DNA of 64,000 nt from Pantoea sp. Ap-967 (GTDB taxonomy: Bacteria; Pseudomonadota; Gammaproteobacteria; Pseudomonadales; Pseudomonadaceae): contig NZ_VWXK01000022.1 of NCBI RefSeq assembly GCF_011752565.1, forward strand, positions 36,320 to 100,319. Direction: 5' to 3'. This document shows positions 37,325 to 45,900 of the stretch, piece after piece. Both the position numbers and the translations under genes were made by a program. The notes under the pieces were generated by a model, which was not told where the DNA came from, ran no database searches, and saw nothing but the letters and a program-made list of their open reading frames with translations. How positions within the stretch are numbered: the stretch's first letter is position 1; every line of letters begins with the position of its first letter.

Positions 37325-38971
37325 ATGCGCGATTACACCGAGGCCGCGGTGGCGTTCGACCATGGCCAGGCCGTTGCTGCGGCGCTGCATGGCAACCTGC
37401 AAGCGCTCAATGCCTGTGTCGAATGCTGTGACCGCCATGCCGGGAAAAACACGCTGGCGCTGGCCTGGGAAGACCGTGATGGCAACCGTGCGCGTTACAG
37501 CTTCGATCAACTCAAGGCGCAGGCGGCCCGCTTCGCCAACGTGCTCAGGGCACAGGGGGTTGGCGCCGGGGACCGGGTGGCAGGGTTGCTGCCACGCACC
37601 CCCCAGTTGCTGGTGACCATCCTCGCCACCTGGCGCCTGGGGGCGGTGTACCAGCCGCTGTTCACCGCCTTCGGCCCCAAGGCCATCGAACACCGGCTGG
37701 AACAGTCCGCGGCCCGCGTGGTGGTTACCGACAGCCTCAACCGCGCCAAGCTGGACACGCTACAGGGCTGCCCGACCGTCATCACGGTCAATGCCCGCAG
37801 CGGTGAGCTGGATTTCCAGCAATGCCTGGACCGCGCCGACGCGGTGTGTGAACCGGTGATGCGCACCGGCGACGACCCTTTCCTGCTGATGTTCACCTCT
37901 GGCACCACCGGCCCCGCCAAACCACTGGAAGTGCCGCTGCGTGCCATCGTCGCGTTCCAAGGCTACATGCGTGATGCCATTGACCTGCGCCCGGACGACA
38001 ACTTCTGGAACCTGGCCGACCCGGGCTGGGCCTACGGCCTGTACTACGCCGTCACCGGGCCGTTGTCGCTGGGCTGCGCCACTACCTTCTACGACGGCCC
38101 GTTCAGTGTTGAAAGCTGCGCGCGCATCATCCAGTCCTTGGGCATTACCAACCTGGCCGGCTCGCCGACCGCGTACCGCCTGCTGATTGCTGGCGGCAGC
38201 GAATTCTCGGCGCCGGTCAAGGGCCGCCTGCGGGTCGTCAGCAGTGCCGGCGAACCCCTGAACCCGGAGGTGATCCGCTGGTTCGCCGAGGAATTGGGGG
38301 TCACCATCCACGACCACTATGGCCAGACCGAACTGGGCATGGTGTTGTGCAATCACCACGGCTTGCAGCACCCGGTTCAGGCCGGCTCGGCCGGGTTCGC
38401 CATCCCCGGCCACCGCATCGTCGTGCTGGGCGAACAGGGCGAGGAGCTGCCGGCTGGCCAGCCCGGCATTTTGGCCGTGGACCGCCAGCATTCGCCGCTG
38501 TGCTGGTTCGGCGGTTACCACGGCTTGCCGACCAAGGCCTTCGTCGGCCACTACTACCTGAGCGGCGACACCGTGGAGCTGAACGAGGACGGCAGCATCA
38601 GCTTCGTCGGGCGCAGCGACGATGTGATCACCACCTCCGGTTACCGGGTTGGCCCGTTCGATGTGGAAAGCGCGCTGATCGAGCACCCGGCGGTGATCGA
38701 GGCGGCGGTGATCGGCAAGCCAGACCCGCAGCGTACCGAACTGATCAAGGCCTTCGTGGTGCTGGCCGCAGGCAGCGCCGCCAGCGAGGCGCTGGCAGAA
38801 ACCCTACGCCAGCACGTGCGCCAACGCCTGTATGCCCATGCCTACCCCCGTGAAATCGAATTCGTCGACGAGCTGCCCAAGACCCCGAGCGGCAAGTTGC
38901 AACGCTTCATCCTGCGTAACCAGGAAGTGGCCAAACACCACGCGCAGCAGGCCACCCCCGCCAGCGCTTGA
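37325..38971 (+). CDS. fadDx: AMP-forming acyl-CoA synthetase
   Basis: A 548-residue adenylate-forming enzyme that activates a short or branched carboxylic acid to its CoA ester. The P-loop is LLMFTSGTTGPAKPL, the adenylation motif is HYGQTELGM, and the hinge and C-terminal lysine are in GRSDDVITTSGYRVGP and PKTPSGKLQRF. AAGGAG sits 7 bases before the ATG. It is the first gene of a five-gene beta-oxidation operon. The symbol follows P. putida usage from memory (fadDx-fadB2x-fadAx-acd-fadB1x). Confidence 0.92.
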   Translation: MRDYTEAAVAFDHGQAVAAALHGNLQALNACVECCDRHAGKNTLALAWEDRDGNRARYSFDQLKAQAARFANVLRAQGVGAGDRVAGLLPRTPQLLVTILATWRLGAVYQPLFTAFGPKAIEHRLEQSAARVVVTDSLNRAKLDTLQGCPTVITVNARSGELDFQQCLDRADAVCEPVMRTGDDPFLLMFTSGTTGPAKPLEVPLRAIVAFQGYMRDAIDLRPDDNFWNLADPGWAYGLYYAVTGPLSLGCATTFYDGPFSVESCARIIQSLGITNLAGSPTAYRLLIAGGSEFSAPVKGRLRVVSSAGEPLNPEVIRWFAEELGVTIHDHYGQTELGMVLCNHHGLQHPVQAGSAGFAIPGHRIVVLGEQGEELPAGQPGILAVDRQHSPLCWFGGYHGLPTKAFVGHYYLSGDTVELNEDGSISFVGRSDDVITTSGYRVGPFDVESALIEHPAVIEAAVIGKPDPQRTELIKAFVVLAAGSAASEALAETLRQHVRQRLYAHAYPREIEFVDELPKTPSGKLQRFILRNQEVAKHHAQQATPASA

Positions 38972-38985
38972 AAGGAAAAACCACC

Positions 38986-39753
38986 ATGCAGATAGCCAAC
39001 AAACACTTCATCGTCAGCGGCGCGGCCTCGGGGCTTGGCGCGGCGACCGCGCAGATGCTGGTCGCGGCCGGCGCCAAGGTCATGCTGGTCGACCTCAATG
39101 CCCAGGCCGTCGAGGCCAAGGCCCGCGAACTGGGTGACAGCGCCCGCTTCGCGGTGGCCGACATCAGCGACGAGCAGGCCGCGCAGGCGGCCGTGGATGC
39201 GGCTGTGGCGGCATTTGGCAGCCTGCACGGGCTGGTCAACTGCGCCGGCATCGTCGGCGCCGAGAAAGTGCTGGGCAAGCACGGGCCCCATGGCCTGGCC
39301 AGCTTCGCCAAGGTCATCAACGTCAACCTGGTCGGTAGCTTCAACCTGCTGCGCCTGGCTGCCGCAGCCATGGCCGAGGGCGCGGCTGACGAGGGCGGCG
39401 AGCGCGGGGTAATCATCAACACCGCGTCCATCGCCGCCTACGATGGCCAGATCGGCCAGGCTGCCTATGCTGCCTCCAAGGGCGCCATCGCCAGCCTGAC
39501 CCTGCCCGCCGCCCGCGAGCTGGCCCGCTTCGGCATCCGCGTGATGACCATTGCCCCGGGCATCTTCGAAACGCCCATGATGGCCGGCATGACCGAAGAA
39601 GTGCGCGCTTCGCTGGCGGCGGGCGTGCCGTTTCCGCAGCGTTTGGGCCGCCCGCAGGAATATGCAGCGCTGGCCCGTCACATCATCGAGAACAGCATGC
39701 TCAACGGCGAGGTGATTCGCCTCGACGGCGCGCTGCGCATGGCTGCCAGGTAA
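38986..39753 (+). CDS. fadB2x: SDR-family 3-hydroxyacyl-CoA dehydrogenase
   Basis: A 255-residue short-chain dehydrogenase of the type-II 3-hydroxyacyl-CoA dehydrogenase (HSD10-like) group. The NAD-binding motif is VSGAASGLGAATAQ, the catalytic Ser is in INTASIAAYDGQIGQ, and the YxxxK pair is in AAYAASKGA. The Asp after the second strand (LVDLNA) indicates NAD preference. It oxidises (S)-3-hydroxyacyl-CoA to the 3-keto form. It begins 14 bases after the ligase stop with AAAGGA upstream. Confidence 0.93.
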   Translation: MQIANKHFIVSGAASGLGAATAQMLVAAGAKVMLVDLNAQAVEAKARELGDSARFAVADISDEQAAQAAVDAAVAAFGSLHGLVNCAGIVGAEKVLGKHGPHGLASFAKVINVNLVGSFNLLRLAAAAMAEGAADEGGERGVIINTASIAAYDGQIGQAAYAASKGAIASLTLPAARELARFGIRVMTIAPGIFETPMMAGMTEEVRASLAAGVPFPQRLGRPQEYAALARHIIENSMLNGEVIRLDGALRMAAR

Positions 39754-39764
39754 GGAGAACGCAC

Positions 39765-40958
39765 ATGACCCATGCAAACGACCCGATTGTCATTGTCAGC
39801 GCCGTGCGCACGCCCATGGGCGGCCTGCAGGGCGACCTCAGGAGCCTGACCGCAGCGCAGCTGGGCAGCGCTGCCATCCGCGGCGCCGTCGAGCGCGCCG
39901 GCATCGATGCCGCCAGTGTCGAGCAGGTGCTGTTCGGTTGCGTACTGCCCGCCGGCCAAGGCCAGGCCCCGGCGCGCCAGGCGGCACTGGGCGCAGGGCT
40001 GGGCAAGCACACCACCTGTACCACCCTGAACAAGATGTGCGGCTCGGGCATGCAGGCGGCGATCATGGCCCACGACCTGCTGCTGGCCGGCAGTGCCGAG
40101 GTGGTGGTGGCCGGTGGCATGGAAAGCATGAGCAACGCGCCGTACCTGCTGGACAAGGCCCGGGGGGGGTACCGCATGGGCCACGGCAGGGTCATCGACC
40201 ACATGTTCATGGATGGCCTGGAGGACGCCTACGACAAGGGCCGGCTGATGGGCACCTTCGCCGAAGACTGCGCCCAGGCCAATGCCTTCAGCCGCGAAGC
40301 CCAGGACCAGTTCGCCATCGCCTCGCTGACCCGGGCCCAGGCGGCCATCGCCCATGGCCGCTTTGCCGCCGAGATCGTGCCGGTGGAGGTCAGCGAAGGC
40401 AAGGAACAGCGCATGGTCAAGGACGATGAGCAGCCGCCCAAGGCACGCCTGGACAAAATCCCACAGCTCAAGCCGGCGTTTCGCCAAGGCGGCACGGTGA
40501 CCGCTGCCAATTCCAGCTCGATTTCCGACGGCGCCGCCGCGCTGGTGCTGATGCGCCGCAGCGAAGCCGACAAGCGCGGCCTCAAGCCCCTGGCGGTGAT
40601 CCATGGCCATGCCGCATTCGCTGATGCCCCGGCGCTGTTCCCGACCGCACCAATCGGTGCCATCGACAAGCTGATCAAACGCACCGGCTGGAACCTGGCC
40701 GAGGTGGACCTGTTCGAGATCAACGAAGCCTTCGCCGTGGTTACCCTGGCGGCCATGAAACACCTCGACCTGCCCCACGACAAGGTCAATATCCATGGCG
40801 GCGCCTGCGCCCTGGGCCACCCGATTGGCGCTTCGGGTGCGCGCATCCTGGTAACCCTGCTGTCGGCGCTGCGCCAGAACAACCTGCGCCGTGGCGTGGC
40901 GGCCATCTGCATTGGCGGTGGCGAGGCCACGGCCATGGCCGTCGAATGCCTGTACTGA
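39765..40958 (+). CDS. fadAx: Acetyl-CoA C-acyltransferase (thiolase)
   Basis: A 397-residue thiolase that cleaves 3-ketoacyl-CoA with CoA to acetyl-CoA (or propionyl-CoA) and a shortened acyl-CoA. The nucleophilic Cys is in TLNKMCGSGMQAA, the His is in HGGACALGHPIGASGAR, and the second Cys is in AAICIGGGEATAM. FEINEAFAV, the fourth motif, is present. The start is 11 bases after the dehydrogenase stop, behind TAAGGAG. Confidence 0.95.
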   Translation: MTHANDPIVIVSAVRTPMGGLQGDLRSLTAAQLGSAAIRGAVERAGIDAASVEQVLFGCVLPAGQGQAPARQAALGAGLGKHTTCTTLNKMCGSGMQAAIMAHDLLLAGSAEVVVAGGMESMSNAPYLLDKARGGYRMGHGRVIDHMFMDGLEDAYDKGRLMGTFAEDCAQANAFSREAQDQFAIASLTRAQAAIAHGRFAAEIVPVEVSEGKEQRMVKDDEQPPKARLDKIPQLKPAFRQGGTVTAANSSSISDGAAALVLMRRSEADKRGLKPLAVIHGHAAFADAPALFPTAPIGAIDKLIKRTGWNLAEVDLFEINEAFAVVTLAAMKHLDLPHDKVNIHGGACALGHPIGASGARILVTLLSALRQNNLRRGVAAICIGGGEATAMAVECLY

Positions 40959-40966
40959 GGTGAACC

Positions 40967-42094
40967 ATGTTGATAACAGATGAGCAACAACAGATTGCCG
41001 ATGCGGTGAAAGCCTTTGCCCAGGCGCGGCTCAAGCCATTTGCCGAGCAATGGGACAAGGCCCACCGCTTTCCCAGCGAAGCCATTGCCGAGATGGCCGA
41101 ACTTGGCCTGTTCGGCATGCTGGTGCCCGAACAGTGGGGCGGCAGCGACACCGGTTATGTGGCCTACGCCATGGCCCTGGAGGAGATTGCCGCCGGTGAC
41201 GGCGCCTGTTCCACCATCATGAGCGTGCACAATTCGGTGGGCTGCGTACCGATTCTGCGCTTTGGCAGCGAACAGCAGAAAGCCCAGTTCCTGGCGCCCC
41301 TGGCCAGCGGCGCGATGCTCGGGGCCTTTGCCCTCACCGAGCCGCAAGCCGGCTCCGACGCCAGCGGCCTGAAGGCCCGCGCACGGCTGGAGGGCGACCA
41401 TTACGTGCTCAGCGGCAGCAAGCAGTTCATTACCTCTGGGCAGAACGCCGGGGTGGTGATTGTGTTCGCCGTGACCGACCCTGCGGCCGGCAAGCGCGGC
41501 ATCAGCGCCTTTATCGTGCCCACCGACTCGCCTGGCTACCAAGTGGCGCGGGTCGAGGACAAGCTTGGCCAGCACGCTTCCGACACCTGCCAGATCGTCT
41601 TCGACAACGTGCGCGTGCCGCTGGCCAACCGCCTGGGGGCCGAAGGCGAAGGCTACAAGATCGCCCTGGCCAACCTTGAGGGCGGGCGCATCGGCATCGC
41701 CGCCCAGGCCGTGGGCATGGCCCGTGCAGCGTTCGAAGTGGCGCGCGACTACGCCAACGAGCGGCACAGTTTCGGCAAGGCGCTGATCGAACACCAGGCC
41801 GTGGCCTTCCGCCTGGCCGACATGGCGACGAAAATTGCCGTGGCCCGGCAGATGGTGCTGCACGCCGCTGCGCTGCGTGATGCCGGGCGCCCGGCGCTGG
41901 TGGAGGCGTCGATGGCCAAGCTGTTTGCCTCGGAAATGGCCGAAAAGGTCTGTTCGGATGCCTTGCAGACGCTCGGCGGTTATGGCTACCTGAGCGACTT
42001 CCCGCTGGAGCGCATCTACCGTGATGTTCGGGTTTGCCAGATCTACGAAGGCACCAGCGATATTCAGCGCATGGTCATTGCGCGCAATCTTTGA
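40967..42094 (+). CDS. Short/medium-chain acyl-CoA dehydrogenase
   Basis: A 375-residue FAD-dependent acyl-CoA dehydrogenase, the first oxidation of the cycle. FAD-binding motifs include AFALTEPQAGSDASG and FITSGQNAGV. The catalytic Glu is in CQIYEGTSDIQRM near the C terminus, the position used by short- and branched-chain enzymes. The equivalent P. putida enzyme is remembered as acting on short acyl-CoAs. It begins 8 bases after the thiolase stop. Confidence 0.94.
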   Translation: MLITDEQQQIADAVKAFAQARLKPFAEQWDKAHRFPSEAIAEMAELGLFGMLVPEQWGGSDTGYVAYAMALEEIAAGDGACSTIMSVHNSVGCVPILRFGSEQQKAQFLAPLASGAMLGAFALTEPQAGSDASGLKARARLEGDHYVLSGSKQFITSGQNAGVVIVFAVTDPAAGKRGISAFIVPTDSPGYQVARVEDKLGQHASDTCQIVFDNVRVPLANRLGAEGEGYKIALANLEGGRIGIAAQAVGMARAAFEVARDYANERHSFGKALIEHQAVAFRLADMATKIAVARQMVLHAAALRDAGRPALVEASMAKLFASEMAEKVCSDALQTLGGYGYLSDFPLERIYRDVRVCQIYEGTSDIQRMVIARNL

Positions 42095-42107
42095 AGGAGC
42101 AGACTGC

Positions 42108-42881
42108 ATGGCTTTCGAAACCATCCTGTTGGACATCCACGGCAAGGTCGGCCTGATCACCCTCAACCGCCCCCAGGCATTGAACGCGCTGAACGCGCAG
42201 ATCGTCGCCGAGATCAACCAGGCCCTGGACCAGCTCGAACGTGACCCGAACATCGGCTGCGTGGTGCTCACCGGCTCCGCCAAGGCCTTTGCCGCCGGCG
42301 CCGACATCAAGGAAATGGCCGAGCTGCAGTACCCGCACATCTACGTTGACGACCTGTTCAGCGATTCGGACCGCATCGCCAACCGGCGCAAGCCGATCAT
42401 CGCCGCCGTGTCCGGTTTCGCCTTGGGCGGGGGCTGCGAGCTGGCAATGATGTGCGACTTCATCCTCGCCGCCGACAACGCCAAGTTCGGCCAGCCAGAA
42501 ATCAACCTCGGGGTATTGCCGGGCATGGGCGGCACCCAGCGCCTGACCCGGGCGGTGGGCAAGGCCAAGGCCATGGAGCTGTGCCTGACCGGCCGCCTGA
42601 TGGGCGCCGAGGAAGCCGAGCGTGCAGGCTTGGTGGCGCGTATCGTGCCCCAGGCCGAGTTGCTTGAAGAGGCGCTGAAGGTGGCGGCGACCATTGCCAG
42701 CAAGTCGATCCCGGTGAGCATGATGGTCAAGGAAAGTGTGAACCGCGCATTCGAGGTCACCCTGAGCGAAGGCGTGCGCTTCGAACGCCGGGTGTTCCAC
42801 GCTGTGTTCGCCACCGAAGACCAGAAGGAAGGCATGGCGGCCTTCATTGCCAAGCGCGAAGCGCAGTTCAAGGACTGCTGA
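42108..42881 (+). CDS. fadB1x: Enoyl-CoA hydratase
   Basis: A 257-residue crotonase-family enzyme that adds water to trans-2-enoyl-CoA. The oxyanion-hole segments are AFAAGADIKEM and FALGGGCELAMMCD. The catalytic glutamates are in GQPEINLGVLPGMGGTQRL, which keeps both acidic positions expected for hydratases. It is the last gene of the operon, 13 bases after the dehydrogenase and followed by a hairpin. Confidence 0.95.
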   Translation: MAFETILLDIHGKVGLITLNRPQALNALNAQIVAEINQALDQLERDPNIGCVVLTGSAKAFAAGADIKEMAELQYPHIYVDDLFSDSDRIANRRKPIIAAVSGFALGGGCELAMMCDFILAADNAKFGQPEINLGVLPGMGGTQRLTRAVGKAKAMELCLTGRLMGAEEAERAGLVARIVPQAELLEEALKVAATIASKSIPVSMMVKESVNRAFEVTLSEGVRFERRVFHAVFATEDQKEGMAAFIAKREAQFKDC

Positions 42882-42893
42882 GCCGTTATCCCA

Positions 42894-42923
42894 CCTGCCG
42901 GGCGCGTGCCCTTGCCCGGCAGG
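42894..42923. terminator. Bidirectional hairpin terminator
   Basis: Ten-base perfect arms (CCTGCCGGGC and its complement, 42894-42903 and 42914-42923) with a 10-base loop. It lies between the convergent ends of the hydratase and the large minus-strand gene. No strong U-run follows. Confidence 0.65.
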
Positions 42924-42940
42924 GATGCCGGGGGCAGGGT

Positions 42941-45900
42941 TCAGAGGTTGAAGAAATAGCGCTTGGCCGCTGCGGGGGGCAGGCGCCCACGGTGAACGTA
43001 CTCGACCTTCTGGGTAACCGGGTTGGTCACCGTGCTGCCCCTGAGCAGGCGTTGCTCCTTGGTCTTGAGGTGGCCGACCACGAAGTGCTCCTTTGGCGCG
43101 TCCTGGCTGGTGTAGTGGAAGTGGGCATACCACAGGGGTTCGGCGCCGTGCATGACGACATACTCATCGATGTAGTCCTGGGGCCTGCCTGGCACGGCGG
43201 TCAGTGCCCTGCGTCGGCCTAGCCGCTCGATGTGCACCTGGTTGTGTTCAATCAGGTACTCAAGGCCCGACTGGCGCGGTGACTGGCGCAATATGGCCCG
43301 GGTCCGCAAGGTCACCCGCTTGCTGTCCAGTTGCGCCAGCAGCGCATGGATGCCATCGAGCCGTTGCTGATAGCGCTGCTGGTTGGCCGGCGACAGGTCG
43401 GGCTCCTTACCCAGGCGCGTGGCCAGGGTGGCGGCCTTGTCGGCCAGGGGCAGCCGGTGCATGTCGATCAGCTCCTCGAACTCCACCGGCAAAAAGTGCT
43501 GGGCAACGCTGGACTCCAGGAAGCTCAGCGTCTGCCTGGCTTTTGCCTGTTCGGCGTCGGCCGTTTCAAACAGCAGTTGCAGGCTGGGCCGCCGGGTTTG
43601 CGTGGCAGGTTCTGCTGCATCGTTCTTGACAGGCACCCATTCTTCTTCTTGTTTGCGGAACGTCATGATTGGCCGCTGCTGGTCGTCCACGACATCGAAC
43701 AATGTCTCGTCCCCCGCGCGTGGTTGGCCCAGCAACAAACCGTGGCTTGGGGTTTCGATCAGGCCGGGCGTGTGTTTTTGCAGCTGGGCCACGCTGCTGC
43801 GGGGTGGGTAGTCCTGCAAGTCATTGTTCACGGCGGTTTCGATGTAGCGCACGTCGGCGTCGATGGGCGCAAGGCAGGCGAGCGCCGCCGGCTCCGAGGC
43901 AACGGTCAGCTTGAGGTTTTCCAGGCGGCGCAAGGCGAAGCGCAGCTGGCTGGCAATGTCGTGCAGCAGCCGGGCGCTGAGTTCTTCGCTTGCCTGTGGC
44001 AGCTCGTAGAGGCGCATGCGCTGGGAAATGGCCAGCCTGAGGTTGGTCCAGCTGCGGTCCAGCAGGTAGATCGCCCGGTCGGCCAGGTTGGGGAGTGCGA
44101 TGAACTTGCGCCAGTTGCTTTCCAGGCGCAGCAAGCGGGTCGCGAGCAGTGTCCGTTCAGGGGGCACCGTCAGCAGGCTTTTCGCGTTCATGTAGCGGTC
44201 GTAGGCCGTGCCGTGCCTGCCTGCCAGGCGCTCCAGCGTATGCAGGCCTTGGCCGATCGCCTCGGCATTGCTGACCAGGCTATCGAGCTGAGGTGTGGTT
44301 TCCTCCAGCGCGCGAACATAAGCTGCGCGGTCTTCGGCGGTGGCGAAGGTGCGCAGAGGTTGCGAAGCCAGTTTTCTCAGAATGAGCTTGGACAGCAGGG
44401 TGCTTCTTGACACCTTGATCTGGAACCGTTGGAACTCCCACTGGGCTTTGCGATTGTTGTCGAGGGTGAGGCCGGTCAGTGCTGCGTGGGCCTCGACATC
44501 GGCAATGAACCTGTCCCAGAAGGCCTCGATGGCGTCGAGTTTGCCGAGGCTGAGGGCGAGCACAGTCGGGTTGTTGCTCTCGTGCACGAGCCTGGCAAGG
44601 GGCACCAATGCTGCGGTCTGAGCAATGATCTGCTGCTGCCCCTCGCTAATCCGCCTGCTCAGGGTTTCCCGTTGCTCGGCCCTTTGCGCGATCAACGCCT
44701 GCCTGCGTGGCCCACCCCCCATGCCGCCGCGCAGACGCAGGCGCAAGTCAGGCTGCCAGCGGCCGGAACTGCTGCGGCGAAGCCAGGGGCCGGGGACGGG
44801 GGGCTGGGTATCACTGAAGATCCTCGGCTGCAGGTCTTCATCCACCTTCACCTGGTAGGCATTGCCTTGCAGAATGGTCCAGTAGCGCTCGTTGTGCAGG
44901 TACAGGCCGCGCAGGTCGCCGCTGATGATCGGCATGCCAAGCCCCTCGGCGGGCGGGCTGCTGCGCAGTGCCAGCAGCGCTGAGCGCTGGGCGTTGCTCA
45001 GTTGCGCTTCGCTGCTTGCCCATTGCTGCTCCAGGTGCCTGGGCGCGACCGCTTCAATGTGTGGCAAACCCAGCGGCTCGGCAGGGGAGACACTGGCTTC
45101 ACCCGGCAGGCGCGCAGGGCGCTGCAGCGGCAACCGTGGTGCGGCATGGGCGAAGATGGCCAGGCCAACGTTGACCAGCAGGTTGACCAGGGCAATGCGC
45201 TGCTGGCTGCTGCCGTGCGGGTTGCCGGTTTGCAGGAACTGTTTCAGCGCCACGGCGATCTGGGCCAGCCAGACCAACGTGCCGACGGGGCCCCTGACGA
45301 AGGGCAGCGCGGCGTTCAGCAGCAGCCAGCCCAGGGTTGTCCAGCGCTCCCAGCGGGTTTGCTCGGAGGTGGCCGAGTGGGCGCGGAAATCGGCGATGGT
45401 TTCCTCGACGCAGCCCAGGTACACGGCCTGGCCGAGGTGAATGAGCGGGGCCGCGTCGGCCAGGGTGACCGGCGCGGGCCGTTCATAGGGAACGCCCAGC
45501 ACGGTCAGTTCCAGCAGGCCGGGCAGGTTGGGTTCGGCGAAACCGCCGTGGTCATAGACCTTGCGCACGTCGTCGGGCAGGCGCCGGAGGATGTCATCCT
45601 GCAGCGCACCGGCCGTGCCGAGCGCGCTCAACAGGTGGTTACGGCTTGGGAACTCCAGCAGTGACTGGGCGCTCAGGGGGCGATACAGGATGCACGGCTC
45701 GCCCGGTTCGGCACTGGCGGCTTCGATCAGCCAGGCATTGGCTACCCAATCCACCTCGGCGCCGGCTTCGCGGACCAGGCCCAGTGGGCCAACGCCCCAG
45801 CGCCCGGCCTTCGCGGCAAACGCCTCGCTTACCGCCAGGCGTGCGGCTGGGCTCAATTGTTTGCGCAGCGCCAGCGCCAGGGCTTCGGTCGGCGCCTGCA